From positions 1 through 64,000 of the forward strand of contig NZ_FOMQ01000013.1 of NCBI RefSeq assembly GCF_900112675.1: DNA of 64,000 bases, read 5' to 3'. Shown here one piece after another: positions 48,071 to 59,996 of this stretch. This DNA is from Paracidovorax konjaci (GTDB lineage: Bacteria > Pseudomonadota > Gammaproteobacteria > Burkholderiales > Burkholderiaceae_C). Under the pieces are notes generated by a model. It searched no databases. It was given only the letters and a program-made list of their open reading frames with translations, and had not been told where the DNA came from. Each line of letters opens with the position of its first letter. Position 1 is the first letter of the stretch. The position numbers were made by a program, and so were the translations under genes.

Positions 48071-48214
48071 TTCCATCTCCGCTGCTCTTTCTTTATGTAG
48101 TCACCAATGAGGAATATCGTCGGAAACCGCCATGGACGCGGTTCACTCAGGAAGGGAGTCGGCAGGCCTGCAATCGTTCAGTGCGGCGTCCCTGCCCGGA
48201 GGCACAGGGCGGCG

Positions 48215-48619
48215 TCATTCCACGATCTTCCGAAAACTCGCGTAGTGGTCGCTGGTGTAGTAGCAGGCGTCCGGCGTACGGGGTGGTCCACCGCAGACGA
48301 TCCGCCGCGCACCACGGTTGCGCGCACCCGGCGTCCTGACGGTGTATTCCCGGTAATAGCCCCGCTTGTACTGGGGCAACAGGCGTTCCCGGTTGCCAAA
48401 GACCGTGCCGTCCTTGTCGTAGGGGAAAGGCCCGCCTTCGCGGATGAGGCCGAAGGTGGCGCGCCCCTGCGGAGGCAGCTCGGCCAGAGCGATGGTGTCA
48501 ATTCCGCCCGGAGACGGAGCGTTCCGGGCTTCTCCCGAGGTGGGAGCCAGAACGAACGCGGCACCCAGAGCGCATGCAATACCTGCCTTGTACGCCCGGA
48601 TGGCGATGGCCTTCAGCAT
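48215..48619 (-). CDS. Secreted barnase/RNase Sa-like guanyl-specific ribonuclease
   Basis: 134 residues from the ATG at 48617-48619. A signal peptide covers about the first 32 residues (GIACALGAAFVLAPTSGEAR). The mature part carries the microbial RNase N1/barnase fold: FGNRERLLP, YYREYTVRTPG (catalytic Glu), RGARRIVCGG (Arg) and YYTSDHYASFRKI (catalytic His). Two cysteines could form a disulfide outside the cytoplasm. With the barstar gene 144 bases downstream it makes an RNase-inhibitor pair, used for nutrition or competition. Confidence 0.88.
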   Translation of the reverse strand: MLKAIAIRAYKAGIACALGAAFVLAPTSGEARNAPSPGGIDTIALAELPPQGRATFGLIREGGPFPYDKDGTVFGNRERLLPQYKRGYYREYTVRTPGARNRGARRIVCGGPPRTPDACYYTSDHYASFRKIVE

Positions 48620-48641
48620 CAACTACACCTTTCAGAAACTA

Positions 48642-48653
48642 CGGGTTAACCCG
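48642..48653. promoter_or_regulatory. Perfect palindrome upstream of the RNase gene
   Basis: CGGGTTAACCCG lies 23 bases before the RNase start, a place where a repressor would block transcription or translation. No regulator gene is adjacent. Its role is a guess from position. Confidence 0.35.
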
Positions 48654-48687
48654 AAATTTCGAGCCAGTAGTTTGACGGAAAGACCCC

Positions 48688-48724
48688 CAAAAAGCAAGCG
48701 CCTGCCCAAGAAATAGGCAGGCGC
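48688..48724 (-). terminator. Rho-independent terminator after maeB
   Basis: On the minus strand a perfect nine-base stem, GCGCCTGCC / GGCAGGCGC, with a nine-base loop is followed by TTGCTTTTTGG. It lies 50 bases past the maeB stop. Confidence 0.85.
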
Positions 48725-48774
48725 CTGCGGGGATTGCATCCGCTAAAAGTTAGCGCTCGCTGTGGCGGATGGGG

Positions 48775-51087
48775 TCAGCGCGCGGCGTTGGCGTCGGCCA
48801 CGGTGAGGGCCGTCATGTTGACGATGCGGCGGACGGTGGCGCTGGCCGTCAGGATGTGCACCGGCTCGGCAGCGCCCAGCAGCACCGGCCCGATGGCGAT
48901 GCCGCCGCCGGCCGCCGTCTTGAGCAGGTTGTACGAGATGTTCGCGGCGTCGATGTTGGGCAGCACCAGCAGGTTGGCGCTGCCGGCCAGCGTGCTGTGC
49001 GGCATGACGTTGGCGCGCTGGGCGGCATCGAGCGCGACGTCGCCGTGCATTTCACCGTCCACTTCCAGCCAGGGCGCCTGCACGCGCAGCAGCTCCAGCG
49101 TCTGGCGCATCTTGACGGCGCTGGGCTGGTTGCTGGAGCCGAAATTGGAGTGCGACAGCAGCGCGGCCTTGGGCTTGATGCCGAAGCGCATCATTTCCTC
49201 GGCGGCCATCACCGTGATCTCGGCGAGCTGCTCGGCCGTGGGGTCGTAGTTGACGTGCGTGTCCACCAGGAACACCTGGCGGTCGGGCAGCAGCAGGCCG
49301 TTCATGCAGGCGTAAGTGTTGACGCCGGCGCGCTTGCCGATCACCTGGTCGATGTAGTTCAGGTGCAGGGCGGTGTGGCCCCAGGTGCCCACGATGAGGC
49401 CGTCCACTTCGCCCTTGTGCAGCAGCATGGAGCCGATCAGCGCCAGGCGACGGCGCATTTCGATCTTGGCGATGGGCACGGTGATGCCCTTGCGCTCGGT
49501 CATGCGGTGGTAGGTCTGCCAGAAGTCGCGGTAGCGGTGGTCGTTCTCCACGTTGACCACGTCGTAGTCCACGCCTTCCTTCAGGCGCAGGCCGAACTTC
49601 TCGATGCGCTGGGCGATGATGGCCGGGCGCCCGATCAGGGTCGGCCGGGCGACCTTCTCGTCCACCACGATCTGCGCGGCGCGCAGCACGCGTTCCTCTT
49701 CGCCTTCGGCGTAGGCCACGCGTTTCTTGCTGGCGGCCTTGGCGGCGGTGAAGATCGGCTTCATCGTGGTGCCCGAGGCATACACGAAGGTCTGCAGGTG
49801 GTCGCGGTAGGCGTCCATGTCGGTGATGGGGCGCTGGGCCACGCCGCTGTCCGCGGCGGCCTGGGCGACGGCCGGCGCGATCTTCATCATCAGGCGCGGA
49901 TCGAACGGCTTCGGGATCAGGTATTCGGGCCCGAACGCCAGTTGCTCGCCCACGTAGGCGGCAGCCACCACCTCGCTCTGCTCCGCCTGGGCCAGCTCGG
50001 CGATGGCGTGGATGGCGGCGATCTCCATCTCCAGCGTGATGGTCGTGGCGCCGCAGTCGAGCGCGCCGCGGAAGATGTAGGGGAAGCACAGGACGTTGTT
50101 GACCTGGTTCGGGTAGTCGGTGCGGCCGGTGGCCATGACGACGTCGCCGCGCACTGCATGGGCGTCTTCCGGGGAGATTTCGGGGTTGGGGTTGGCCAGC
50201 GCGAAGATGATGGGGCGGGCTGCCATCTTGGCCACCATGGCGGGCTTGAGCACGCCGCCGGCCGACAGGCCCAGGAAGATGTCGGCGCCGTCGATGACCT
50301 CGGCCAGCGTGCGCGCGTCGGTCTTCTGGGCGAACTGGATCTTGTCCTCGTCCATCAGTTCGGTGCGGCCTTCGTAGACCACGCCCGCGAGGTCGGTCAC
50401 GAAGACGTTCTCGCGCTTCAGGCCCACCTTCAGCAGCAGGTTCAGGCAGGCCAGCGCCGCGGCGCCGGCGCCCGAGGCGACCAGGCGCACCGCGCCGATG
50501 TCCTTGCCCACGACCTTCAGCGCGTTGAGCATGGCGGCCGCCACGGTGATCGCGGTGCCGTGCTGGTCGTCGTGGAAGACCGGGATCTTCAGGCGCTTGC
50601 GCAGTTCGCGCTCGACGTAGAAGCACTCGGGCGCCTTGATGTCCTCGAGGTTGATGGCACCGAACGTGGGTTCGAGGGCCGCGATGACTTCGACGAGCTT
50701 CGCCGGGTCCTTCTCGTCGATCTCGATGTCGAACACGTCCACGCCGGCGAACTTCTTGAACAGGACGCCCTTGCCCTCCATCACCGGCTTGGACGCCAGG
50801 GCGCCGATGTCGCCCAGCCCCAGCACTGCCGTGCCGTTGGAGATCACTCCCACCAGGTTGCCGCGCGCCGTGTACTTGAATGCAGCGGCCGGGTCCTTGA
50901 CGATCTCTTCGCAGGGGGCTGCCACGCCCGGCGAGTAGGCCAGGGCCAGATCGTGCTGGTTGACCATCTGCTTGGTCGCGGCGATGGCGATCTTGCCGGG
51001 CTTGGGGAACTCGTGGTACTCGAGGGCTGCCTTGCGCAGCAGGGCACGTTTGTCGGGCGCGGGGGTCACCGGGGTGGTGTCGGACAT
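48775..51087 (-). CDS. maeB: NADP-dependent malic enzyme with C-terminal phosphotransacetylase-like domain
   Basis: 770 residues from the ATG at 51085-51087 (GGAGAG upstream). It converts malate to pyruvate, CO2 and NADPH. The malic N domain shows [16 protein letters not shown] and [17 protein letters not shown]; the NAD(P)-binding domain has [17 protein letters not shown]. From about residue 430 a PTA_PTB-type domain follows ([36 protein letters not shown]-like), usually regulatory and binding acetyl-CoA in MaeB enzymes. Divergent from the OmpA-like lipoprotein gene. Confidence 0.95.
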   Translation of the reverse strand: MSDTTPVTPAPDKRALLRKAALEYHEFPKPGKIAIAATKQMVNQHDLALAYSPGVAAPCEEIVKDPAAAFKYTARGNLVGVISNGTAVLGLGDIGALASKPVMEGKGVLFKKFAGVDVFDIEIDEKDPAKLVEVIAALEPTFGAINLEDIKAPECFYVERELRKRLKIPVFHDDQHGTAITVAAAMLNALKVVGKDIGAVRLVASGAGAAALACLNLLLKVGLKRENVFVTDLAGVVYEGRTELMDEDKIQFAQKTDARTLAEVIDGADIFLGLSAGGVLKPAMVAKMAARPIIFALANPNPEISPEDAHAVRGDVVMATGRTDYPNQVNNVLCFPYIFRGALDCGATTITLEMEIAAIHAIAELAQAEQSEVVAAAYVGEQLAFGPEYLIPKPFDPRLMMKIAPAVAQAAADSGVAQRPITDMDAYRDHLQTFVYASGTTMKPIFTAAKAASKKRVAYAEGEEERVLRAAQIVVDEKVARPTLIGRPAIIAQRIEKFGLRLKEGVDYDVVNVENDHRYRDFWQTYHRMTERKGITVPIAKIEMRRRLALIGSMLLHKGEVDGLIVGTWGHTALHLNYIDQVIGKRAGVNTYACMNGLLLPDRQVFLVDTHVNYDPTAEQLAEITVMAAEEMMRFGIKPKAALLSHSNFGSSNQPSAVKMRQTLELLRVQAPWLEVDGEMHGDVALDAAQRANVMPHSTLAGSANLLVLPNIDAANISYNLLKTAAGGGIAIGPVLLGAAEPVHILTASATVRRIVNMTALTVADANAAR

Positions 51088-51575
51088 CAAGCTCTCTCCA
51101 ACTCAGGGGAAATGGGCAGATGAAGCTGCGCCGGCGGCGATGCCGCCGGGGGCTTCGATAAGGGGGAATCCTGGCTCTCGGGGGTCTGCGATTGTAGACA
51201 GCCTGTCGTAAACCCTGGTAAGCATTTCTGCCTAAGCCGGACGGGTGCGAAAAGCCGCCGGACGACGGCGCCGCCGGGGTTGCCAGCCCGGCCGTGGCGG
51301 GCCACGAAGCGATGGCGGCGGCGCGGCAAAAGATGCTGCGGCGGCCCCGGAGCCCGCCCTCCGGGCACGGGCCCGCGCCGGCCGGGCGCGCTGCATTTTC
51401 CGCACGGGTGCGCGGGGTGCGTGGTGCCGGCTGCGCAATGCGGAGACAATCGGCCTCCAGCGCGGCCCGTCCGCGCGCTCGGGGAGGGCGCGCGGGAACC
51501 GGGCACCGGGTGTTCCGGGCGCCGGCCCATGCCGGCAGCGCCGCTTTTTTTCCAGCCACGACAACAGGTGAATCG
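51088..51575. other. Divergent intergenic region, maeB / OmpA-like lipoprotein
   Basis: 488 bases with no convincing gene; the open frames present are high-G+C shadows. On the minus strand TACAAT (51191-51196) could be the maeB -10. On the plus strand GACAAT (51445-51450) could serve the lipoprotein. A G+C-rich inverted region around 51350-51400 has no T-run. Confidence 0.45.
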
Positions 51576-52052
51576 ATGCGTTCTATGCGTTCCTACAGCC
51601 AACTCTTGGGCCTTCTCTGCGCTGCCGCGGTGCTCGGCGGATGCGCGGGCGGCGCGCCCGGCCAGCCTTCGTCCGGCACGCCTGCCGAAGCCCAGGCCCC
51701 GGCCCCGGCTCCTGCCCCCGAGCCCACGCCTGCTCCGGCGCCCGCTCCCGAGCCGCTGCGCGTGCCCGAAGACGGCACCGTGGCCGAGTTCACCGGCACG
51801 GACGCCACGCTGCGCCCCGAGGCGCTGGCCCTGCTGGACGTGATCGCCGCCGACAAGTCCTCGGCCGGCCAGCGCTGGGAGATCAAGGGCTACAGCGACC
51901 GCAAGACCGTCAAGAACGCCCGCGAAGTCGCCCTGGCCCGCGCGCTCGCCGTGCGCAAGGAACTCGTGGCGCGCGGCATCCCCGCGCAGAACCTGCGCGC
52001 CATGTACAGCACGTCGGAAGCCCGCGAAGCGGTCACCGTGCTGCCCCGGTAA
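51576..52052 (+). CDS. OmpA-like lipoprotein
   Basis: 158 residues from the ATG at 51576. The lipobox is AAAVLGGC, so Cys at about residue 23 should be lipidated. A Pro/Ala linker (APAPAPAPEPTPAPAPAPEP) leads to a short OmpA-family-like C-terminus: EFTGTDATLRPEALALLDVI, WEIKGYSDRKTVKNAREVAL, ARALAVRKELVARGIPAQNL. These match the peptidoglycan-binding OmpA/Pal pattern, though the first strand is shortened. It would sit at the outer membrane facing the periplasm. Confidence 0.83.
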   Translation: MRSMRSYSQLLGLLCAAAVLGGCAGGAPGQPSSGTPAEAQAPAPAPAPEPTPAPAPAPEPLRVPEDGTVAEFTGTDATLRPEALALLDVIAADKSSAGQRWEIKGYSDRKTVKNAREVALARALAVRKELVARGIPAQNLRAMYSTSEAREAVTVLPR

Positions 52053-52238
52053 TCACGCTGGACCCTGGGTCGCCTTTGGCGCTTTCTCCCGAGGGGGACG
52101 GCGCCAGCGGCCGGGCGAAGCCCATTGCGCGGCGTCCGCTGGCGTGGCCTGATGCGCCGCGCTTTCTGCGCGCAGCGCTGTCTTTGAACAGGGGTGGACG
52201 AAGCGGCAGCCTGAGCCGGGGCTGCCGCCGCGCGAGCG

Positions 52239-53756
<1,518 letters not shown>

Positions 53757-53776
53757 GGTTCGGAGTCGAAGTGGCG

Positions 53777-53824
53777 GCATGCCGCCGGATTCATTCAATA
53801 GTTTGCTATGAAAATAATAGCGAT
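53777..53824 (+). repeat. Interspersed hairpin repeat, copy c
   Basis: GCATGCCGCCGGATTCATTC, then AATAGTTTGCTATGAAAATA and ATAGCGAT. It lies between the mmsA and transaminase genes, so it would be transcribed if they are one operon. Confidence 0.85.
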
Positions 53825-53829
53825 CGGGT

Positions 53830-55197
53830 TCATGCCGTCTCGGCCAGCGCATCGCCCAACGCGCTCACCAGCCGGTCGATTTCCGCCTCCGTGCTGATGA
53901 AGGGCGGCGCGAGCTGGATCGTGTCGCCGCCATAGCGCACGTAGAAGCCCTTTTCCCAGCACTTCATCGCCACCTCGTAGGGCCGGCGCGCGGGCTCGCC
54001 CGGCAGCGCGGCGATGGTGAAGCCGGCGGCCAGGCCGTAGTTGCGGATGTCGGCCACGTGCTTCGCGCCGCGCAGGCCGTGCACGGCCTTCTCGAAGAAC
54101 GGCGCCAGCGCCTTCACGCGCGCGGGCATGGCTTCCTTCTCGAGGATGTCGAGCACCGCGTTGCCGGCCGCGCAGGCGACGGGGTGGGCCGAGTAGGTGT
54201 AGCCGTGCGGGAACTCCAGCAGGTACTCCGGCCCGCCCTGCGCCATGAAGGTGTCGTAGATCTCCTTCGTGGCGATCGTGCCGCCCAGCGGCTGCGCGCC
54301 GTTGGTCACCTGCTTGGCGAAGTTGAGGATGTCCGGTGTCACGCCGAAGGCCTCCGAGCCCGTCCAGGCGCCGCAGCGGCCGAAGCCCGTGATGACTTCG
54401 TCGAAGATCAGCAGGATGAGGTTCTGCGTGCAGATCTCGCGGATGCGCTCCAGGTAGCCCTTCGGGGGAATCACCACGCCGGCCGAGCCCGAGAACGGCT
54501 CCACGATCACCGCGGCGATGTTGGAGGCGTCGTGCAGCGCGATCACGTCCAGCAGCTTGTCGGCCAGCGCCCGGCCGCCGTCCTCGGCCATGCCCTTCTG
54601 GAAGCTGCCCAGGGGCGGCTGCGTGTGGGGAATGTGGTCGGCCTCCACGGCCTGCCCGAACAGCTTGCGGTTGCCCACGATGCCGCCCACCGAGATGCCG
54701 CCGAAGTTCACGCCGTGGTAGCCCTTCTCGCGGCCCACGAGGCGCGTCTTCTGGCCCTGGCCCTTGGCGCGCCAGTAGGCCCGCGCCATCTTGAGCGAGG
54801 TGTCAGCGGCCTCCGACCCCGAGCCCGTGAAGAACACGTAGTCCAGCCCCTCGGGCGTGAGCGCCTTGAGCCGGTTGGCCAGCTCGAACGAAGCGGGGTG
54901 GCCGAACTGGAAGGCCGGCGCGTAGTCCAGCGCGGCGGCGGCGCGGCCGATGGCCTGGGCCACCTCCGTGCGGCCGTGGCCCAGGCCCGAGCACCACAGG
55001 CCCGAGAGCCCGTCGAAGATCTTGCGGCCCTCGGCATCGGTGTAGTAGGCGCCCTGGCCGCCCACGATCATGCGCGGCTTGGCCTTGAAATTGCGGTTCG
55101 CGGTGAAGGGCATCCAGTGCGCGTCGAGCCACGCGGCATCCATGCGGGGGGCGGCGGTGTCGGCGCCGGGGGTCGTGTCGAGGACGGAAAAGCCCAT
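53830..55197 (-). CDS. Class III aminotransferase, probable beta-alanine--pyruvate type
   Basis: 455 residues from the ATG at 55195-55197. PLP enzyme with FDGLSGLWCSGLGHGR, FFTGSGSEAADTSLKMARAY, LILLIFDEVITGFGR (Asp for PLP nitrogen) and ILNFAKQVTNG (Schiff-base Lys). The WMPFTANRNF start and YHGVNFGGISVGG block resemble omega-amino-acid:pyruvate transaminases. Next to mmsA it would make malonate semialdehyde from beta-alanine. Divergent from a LysR gene. Confidence 0.92.
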   Translation of the reverse strand: MGFSVLDTTPGADTAAPRMDAAWLDAHWMPFTANRNFKAKPRMIVGGQGAYYTDAEGRKIFDGLSGLWCSGLGHGRTEVAQAIGRAAAALDYAPAFQFGHPASFELANRLKALTPEGLDYVFFTGSGSEAADTSLKMARAYWRAKGQGQKTRLVGREKGYHGVNFGGISVGGIVGNRKLFGQAVEADHIPHTQPPLGSFQKGMAEDGGRALADKLLDVIALHDASNIAAVIVEPFSGSAGVVIPPKGYLERIREICTQNLILLIFDEVITGFGRCGAWTGSEAFGVTPDILNFAKQVTNGAQPLGGTIATKEIYDTFMAQGGPEYLLEFPHGYTYSAHPVACAAGNAVLDILEKEAMPARVKALAPFFEKAVHGLRGAKHVADIRNYGLAAGFTIAALPGEPARRPYEVAMKCWEKGFYVRYGGDTIQLAPPFISTEAEIDRLVSALGDALAETA

Positions 55198-55289
55198 GGT
55201 CGGTCCTTTCGGGACAAGAGAGAGGTGAAGCCAGGCGGTGGATTGCGCGCGCACGCGGCGCGGCACCTGCACGGCATTGTTCCGGGTGC

Positions 55290-55317
55290 GGATAATTCCT
55301 TGAATGGTCAAATATCC
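55290..55317. promoter_or_regulatory. Possible LysR operator in the divergent promoter region
   Basis: An inverted repeat GGATA...TATCC (55290-55294, 55313-55317) surrounds TTGAATGGTCAA (55300-55311), itself an interrupted palindrome of the T-N11-A kind. It lies between the transaminase and LysR starts. Binding is inferred only. Confidence 0.4.
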
Positions 55318-55335
55318 ATGTTCACTTGACGATCC

Positions 55336-56340
55336 ATGCAAGTAAAACGCCCCGCGCACTCCCTTCTGGGGGCGGCCGATGCCGCGCCGGACACGCCCCC
55401 GTTGGCCGCCCCGGCGCCCGCCACGCGCGAACGCGCCGTGCTCGGCCAGATCAGCGACATGGACCTGCGGCTCCTGCAGGTCTTCAAGAGCGTGGCCGAA
55501 TGCGGCGGCATGGCGGCCGCCGAGCTGGAGCTGAACATCGCCACCAGCACCGTGAGCCGCCACATGAAGGACCTGGAGACGCGACTGGGCCTCACCCTCT
55601 GCCGCCGCGGCCGCGCCGGCTTCGCGCTCACGCCCGAGGGCCAGCGCGTGTACGAGGAGACGCTGCGCCTGCTCGCCTCGGTGCGCAGCTTCCGTGACGG
55701 CATCGACGACATCCACGCCCGCATGGGCGGCCAGCTCGCCGTGGCCGTGTTCGACAAGACCGCCACCAACCCGGCCGCCCGCATCGGCGAGGCGATCGCG
55801 GCCTTCGCGCGGCAGGCACCCGACGTGGAGCTGCAACTGCACGTGGGCTCCATCAACGCCATCGAGCGCGGCGTGATCGACGGCAGCTACCAGGTGGGCA
55901 TCATTCCCGCGCACCGCAGTTCGCAGAGCCTGCTCTACACCGACCTTTTCGGGGAGACCATGCTGCTCTACTGCGGCCCGGGCCACCCGCTTTTCGGCGC
56001 CGACCACGCCGGCCTGGACTGGGACGCCGTGCGCGCCCACCCCTTCGCGGGCCTGGGCTACCACTCGCCCAACATGGAGCTGAGCCACCGCGCCCGGCTC
56101 ACGCGCGCCGCCACGGGCTTCGACCAGGAATCGATCGCCACGCTGATCCTCTCGGGGCGCTACCTGGGCTTTCTGCCCGACCACTACGCCGAAGCCTTCG
56201 AACGCCGCGGCCGCCTGCAGGCGGTGCGGCCGGATTTGCTGCGCTACGACTGCCGCTTCGTGGGCCTGGTGCGCAGGTCGCCCGCGCCGTCACGGGCGGC
56301 GCAGGCGTTCGGGGAGTGTTTGGTCCAGGCCCATGCCTGA
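55336..56340 (+). CDS. LysR-family transcriptional regulator
   Basis: 334 residues. The winged helix-turn-helix is at about 40-100: MDLRLLQVFKSVAECGGMAA and LNIATSTVSRHMKDLETRLG then LTLCRRGRAGFALTPEG. The substrate-binding domain follows. An extra 35-residue N-terminal extension precedes the usual start; an internal Met (ISDMDLRLL) could be the true start. Divergent from the transaminase, which it probably controls. It ends in a long perfect hairpin. Confidence 0.92.
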   Translation: MQVKRPAHSLLGAADAAPDTPPLAAPAPATRERAVLGQISDMDLRLLQVFKSVAECGGMAAAELELNIATSTVSRHMKDLETRLGLTLCRRGRAGFALTPEGQRVYEETLRLLASVRSFRDGIDDIHARMGGQLAVAVFDKTATNPAARIGEAIAAFARQAPDVELQLHVGSINAIERGVIDGSYQVGIIPAHRSSQSLLYTDLFGETMLLYCGPGHPLFGADHAGLDWDAVRAHPFAGLGYHSPNMELSHRARLTRAATGFDQESIATLILSGRYLGFLPDHYAEAFERRGRLQAVRPDLLRYDCRFVGLVRRSPAPSRAAQAFGECLVQAHA

Positions 56341-56353
56341 GGGCATGGGCCTG
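56326..56353. repeat. Perfect 12-base inverted repeat at the LysR stop codon
   Basis: CAGGCCCATGCC (56326-56337) and GGCATGGGCCTG (56342-56353) with a four-base loop containing the stop. It lies between converging genes but has no T-run, so factor-independent termination is uncertain. Confidence 0.6.
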
Positions 56354-56368
56354 CATGCGGCGTAAAGC

Positions 56369-58024
<1,656 letters not shown>

Positions 58025-58117
58025 TGTGTCCTCTGTATCAATTTGAAAGAATTACAGAGCAATTGTATGAATTCCCTATCGCGTAAAGGGGTGGGGCTGC
58101 GAGTTTCCGAAAACAAA

Positions 58118-58143
58118 ATGGCCCGCTGTCACCAGCGGGCCAT
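58118..58143 (-). terminator. Rho-independent terminator after the Bug receptor gene
   Basis: Perfect 11-base stem ATGGCCCGCTG / CAGCGGGCCAT with a four-base loop; on the minus strand it is followed by TTTGTTTTCGG. It starts 20 bases past the Bug receptor stop. Confidence 0.85.
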
Positions 58144-58162
58144 GTCTAAGGCAACGAACAGA

Positions 58163-59149
58163 TCAATCCGCCGAAGCCCCCGATTTCTTCACCAGCTCCG
58201 CCCAGCGCGGAATCTCCTTGGCCATGTGCGCGGCCAGTTCTTCCGGGGTGCTGCCGACGATGGTCATGCCGAGCTGGTCCTGCAGCTTGGACTGCACGTC
58301 GGGCTGCTTGAGGGCCTTGACGATCTCGGCGTTGAGGCGCTGCACGATGGGCTTGGGCGTGCCCTTGGGGGCGTAGACGGCCTGCCAGGAGGACATCTCG
58401 AAGCCCGCCACGCCGGATTCGATCATGGTCGGCAGTTCGGGCGCGAGGGGGATGCGCTTGGCGGTGGTCACGGCCAGCAGCTTGACGCGGCCGGCCTTGG
58501 CCAGGGGCAGGGCGGCGGTCATCTGGTCGAACATGAAGGACACCTGCCCGGCAGCCACGTCGGTGAGCGCGGGCGGGGTGCCCTTGTACGGCACGTGGGT
58601 GAGCTTCACGCCGATGAGGTCGCCGAACAGTTCGCCGGCCAGGTGCGTGGAGGTGCCGGCCCCCGAGGACGCGAACATGCGCTTGGCCGGGTCTTTCTTG
58701 AGCAGGGCGACGAGTTCCTGGACCGAGTTCACGCCCAGGTTGGGGTCGATGATGAGCACGTTGGGCAGCGTGGCCACGAGGGTCACGGGCTCGAAGTCGC
58801 GCACGGGGTCGTAGGGCAGCTTCTTGTAGAGGCTGGCGTTGATGGCGTGCGTGCTGATGGTGCCGCCGAAGAGGGTGTAGCCGTCGGCTGGCGCCTTGGC
58901 CGCATAGGCCGCGCCGATGCCGCCGCCCTGTCCGGGTTTGTTCTCGACCACCACGGCCTGCTTGAGCGACTCCCCCAGCTTGTTGGCGAGCACGCGGCCG
59001 ATGATGTCGGTGGAGCCGCCGGGCGTGAAGGGCACGACGTAGGTGATGGGTTTGGCGCCGGGCCACTCCTGGGCGTGGGCGCCGAAGGGCACGGCGGTGG
59101 CGGCCAGGGCGGCGAGCGCCTGCAGCGCGTTGCGTCGGTTCGGGTGCAT
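58163..59149 (-). CDS. Bug/TctC-family periplasmic solute-binding protein
   Basis: 328 residues with a twin-arginine-like or Sec signal (MHPNRRNALQALAALAATAV, cleavage near AHAQ). Family blocks are ITYVVPFTPGGSTDIIGR, VVENKPGQGGGIGA, KKLPYDPVRDFEPVTLVAT and GTSTHLAGELF. Such receptors bind carboxylates and serve tripartite tricarboxylate transporters or act alone; no TctA/TctB gene is adjacent. GGAGACAACC precedes the ATG. The neighbours suggest a sugar acid as ligand. Confidence 0.93.
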   Translation of the reverse strand: MHPNRRNALQALAALAATAVPFGAHAQEWPGAKPITYVVPFTPGGSTDIIGRVLANKLGESLKQAVVVENKPGQGGGIGAAYAAKAPADGYTLFGGTISTHAINASLYKKLPYDPVRDFEPVTLVATLPNVLIIDPNLGVNSVQELVALLKKDPAKRMFASSGAGTSTHLAGELFGDLIGVKLTHVPYKGTPPALTDVAAGQVSFMFDQMTAALPLAKAGRVKLLAVTTAKRIPLAPELPTMIESGVAGFEMSSWQAVYAPKGTPKPIVQRLNAEIVKALKQPDVQSKLQDQLGMTIVGSTPEELAAHMAKEIPRWAELVKKSGASAD

Positions 59150-59232
59150 GGGTTGTCTCCTGCGGGATGGATGGGGGGTGTCGTCGTTGTTGTTGTCGTC
59201 GTCGTCTTGGCGGAAGGCGGGGCCGCTGCGGC

Positions 59233-59943
59233 TCAGCGCCCGTGCTGCTTGCGCCAGGCGGCGAAGGCCTCGGGCGTGCGCGGGTCGGTGGGCGGGTAGA
59301 GGCCGATGATGGTGTCGCCGGCCTGCACGCGCTCGGTGACGAAGTCCTCGAAGGCGGTCATCTCTGTGGCCTCGGCGGCGATCTCGTCGGCCAGGTGCGC
59401 CGGGACCACGATCACGCCCTCGCTGTCGCCCACCACCACGTCGCCCGGGAACACGGCCACGTCGCCGCAGCCGATGGGCACGTTGATGTCGATGGCCTGG
59501 TGCAGCGTGAGGTTGGTGGGCGCCGAGGGGCGCTGGTGGTAGGCGGGCATGTCGAGCGCTGCGATGTCGGGCGTGTCGCGGAAGCCGCCGTCGGTCACCA
59601 GCCCGGCCGCGCCGCGCCGCATCAGGCGCGTGGCGAGGATGGAGCCGGCGGAGGCGGCGCGCGCGTCCTGGCGGCTGTCGATCACCAGCACGGCGCCGGG
59701 CGGGCAGTCCTCCACGGCCTTGCGCTGCGGGTGGTCGGGGTTCTGGAAGACGGCGATGGTGTTCAGGTCTTCGCGCGCGGGGATGTAGCGCAGCGTGAAG
59801 GCCTCGCCGACCATGTTCGGGCGGCCCGTGCGCAGCGGGTGCACGTTCTGCAGGAACTGGTTGCGCAGGCCGCGCTTGAAGAGCGCGGTGCAGAGCGTGG
59901 CGGTGCTGACTTTGGCGAGCAGCTCGCGGGTGGCGGGATTCAA
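59233..59943 (-). CDS. RraA-like / HMG-aldolase family protein
   Basis: 236 residues from a TTG at 59941-59943, chosen because CCGGAGA lies nine bases before it and no ATG fits better. LLAKVSTATLCTALFKRGLR opens the fold; GSILATRLMRRGAAGLVTDG with GFRDTPDI is the substrate and metal site; IGCGDVAVFPGDVVVGDSEG follows. Relatives include the RNase E regulator RraA and 4-hydroxy-4-methyl-2-oxoglutarate aldolases. Between a dehydratase and a Bug receptor gene, a 2-keto-3-deoxy-acid aldolase role is more likely than RNase control. Confidence 0.85.
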   Translation of the reverse strand: MNPATRELLAKVSTATLCTALFKRGLRNQFLQNVHPLRTGRPNMVGEAFTLRYIPAREDLNTIAVFQNPDHPQRKAVEDCPPGAVLVIDSRQDARAASAGSILATRLMRRGAAGLVTDGGFRDTPDIAALDMPAYHQRPSAPTNLTLHQAIDINVPIGCGDVAVFPGDVVVGDSEGVIVVPAHLADEIAAEATEMTAFEDFVTERVQAGDTIIGLYPPTDPRTPEAFAAWRKQHGR

Positions 59944-59996
59944 GGGCAGGTCTCCGGAAAGGGACGAAAGGGCGAACGGAAAAATGCGGGATGCGG

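Noticed and set aside
59170-59215. GTCGTT/GTCGTC trinucleotide-like run between the Bug receptor and RraA-like genes
   Set aside because: Short, imperfect and intergenic; no coding or structural signal beyond low complexity.
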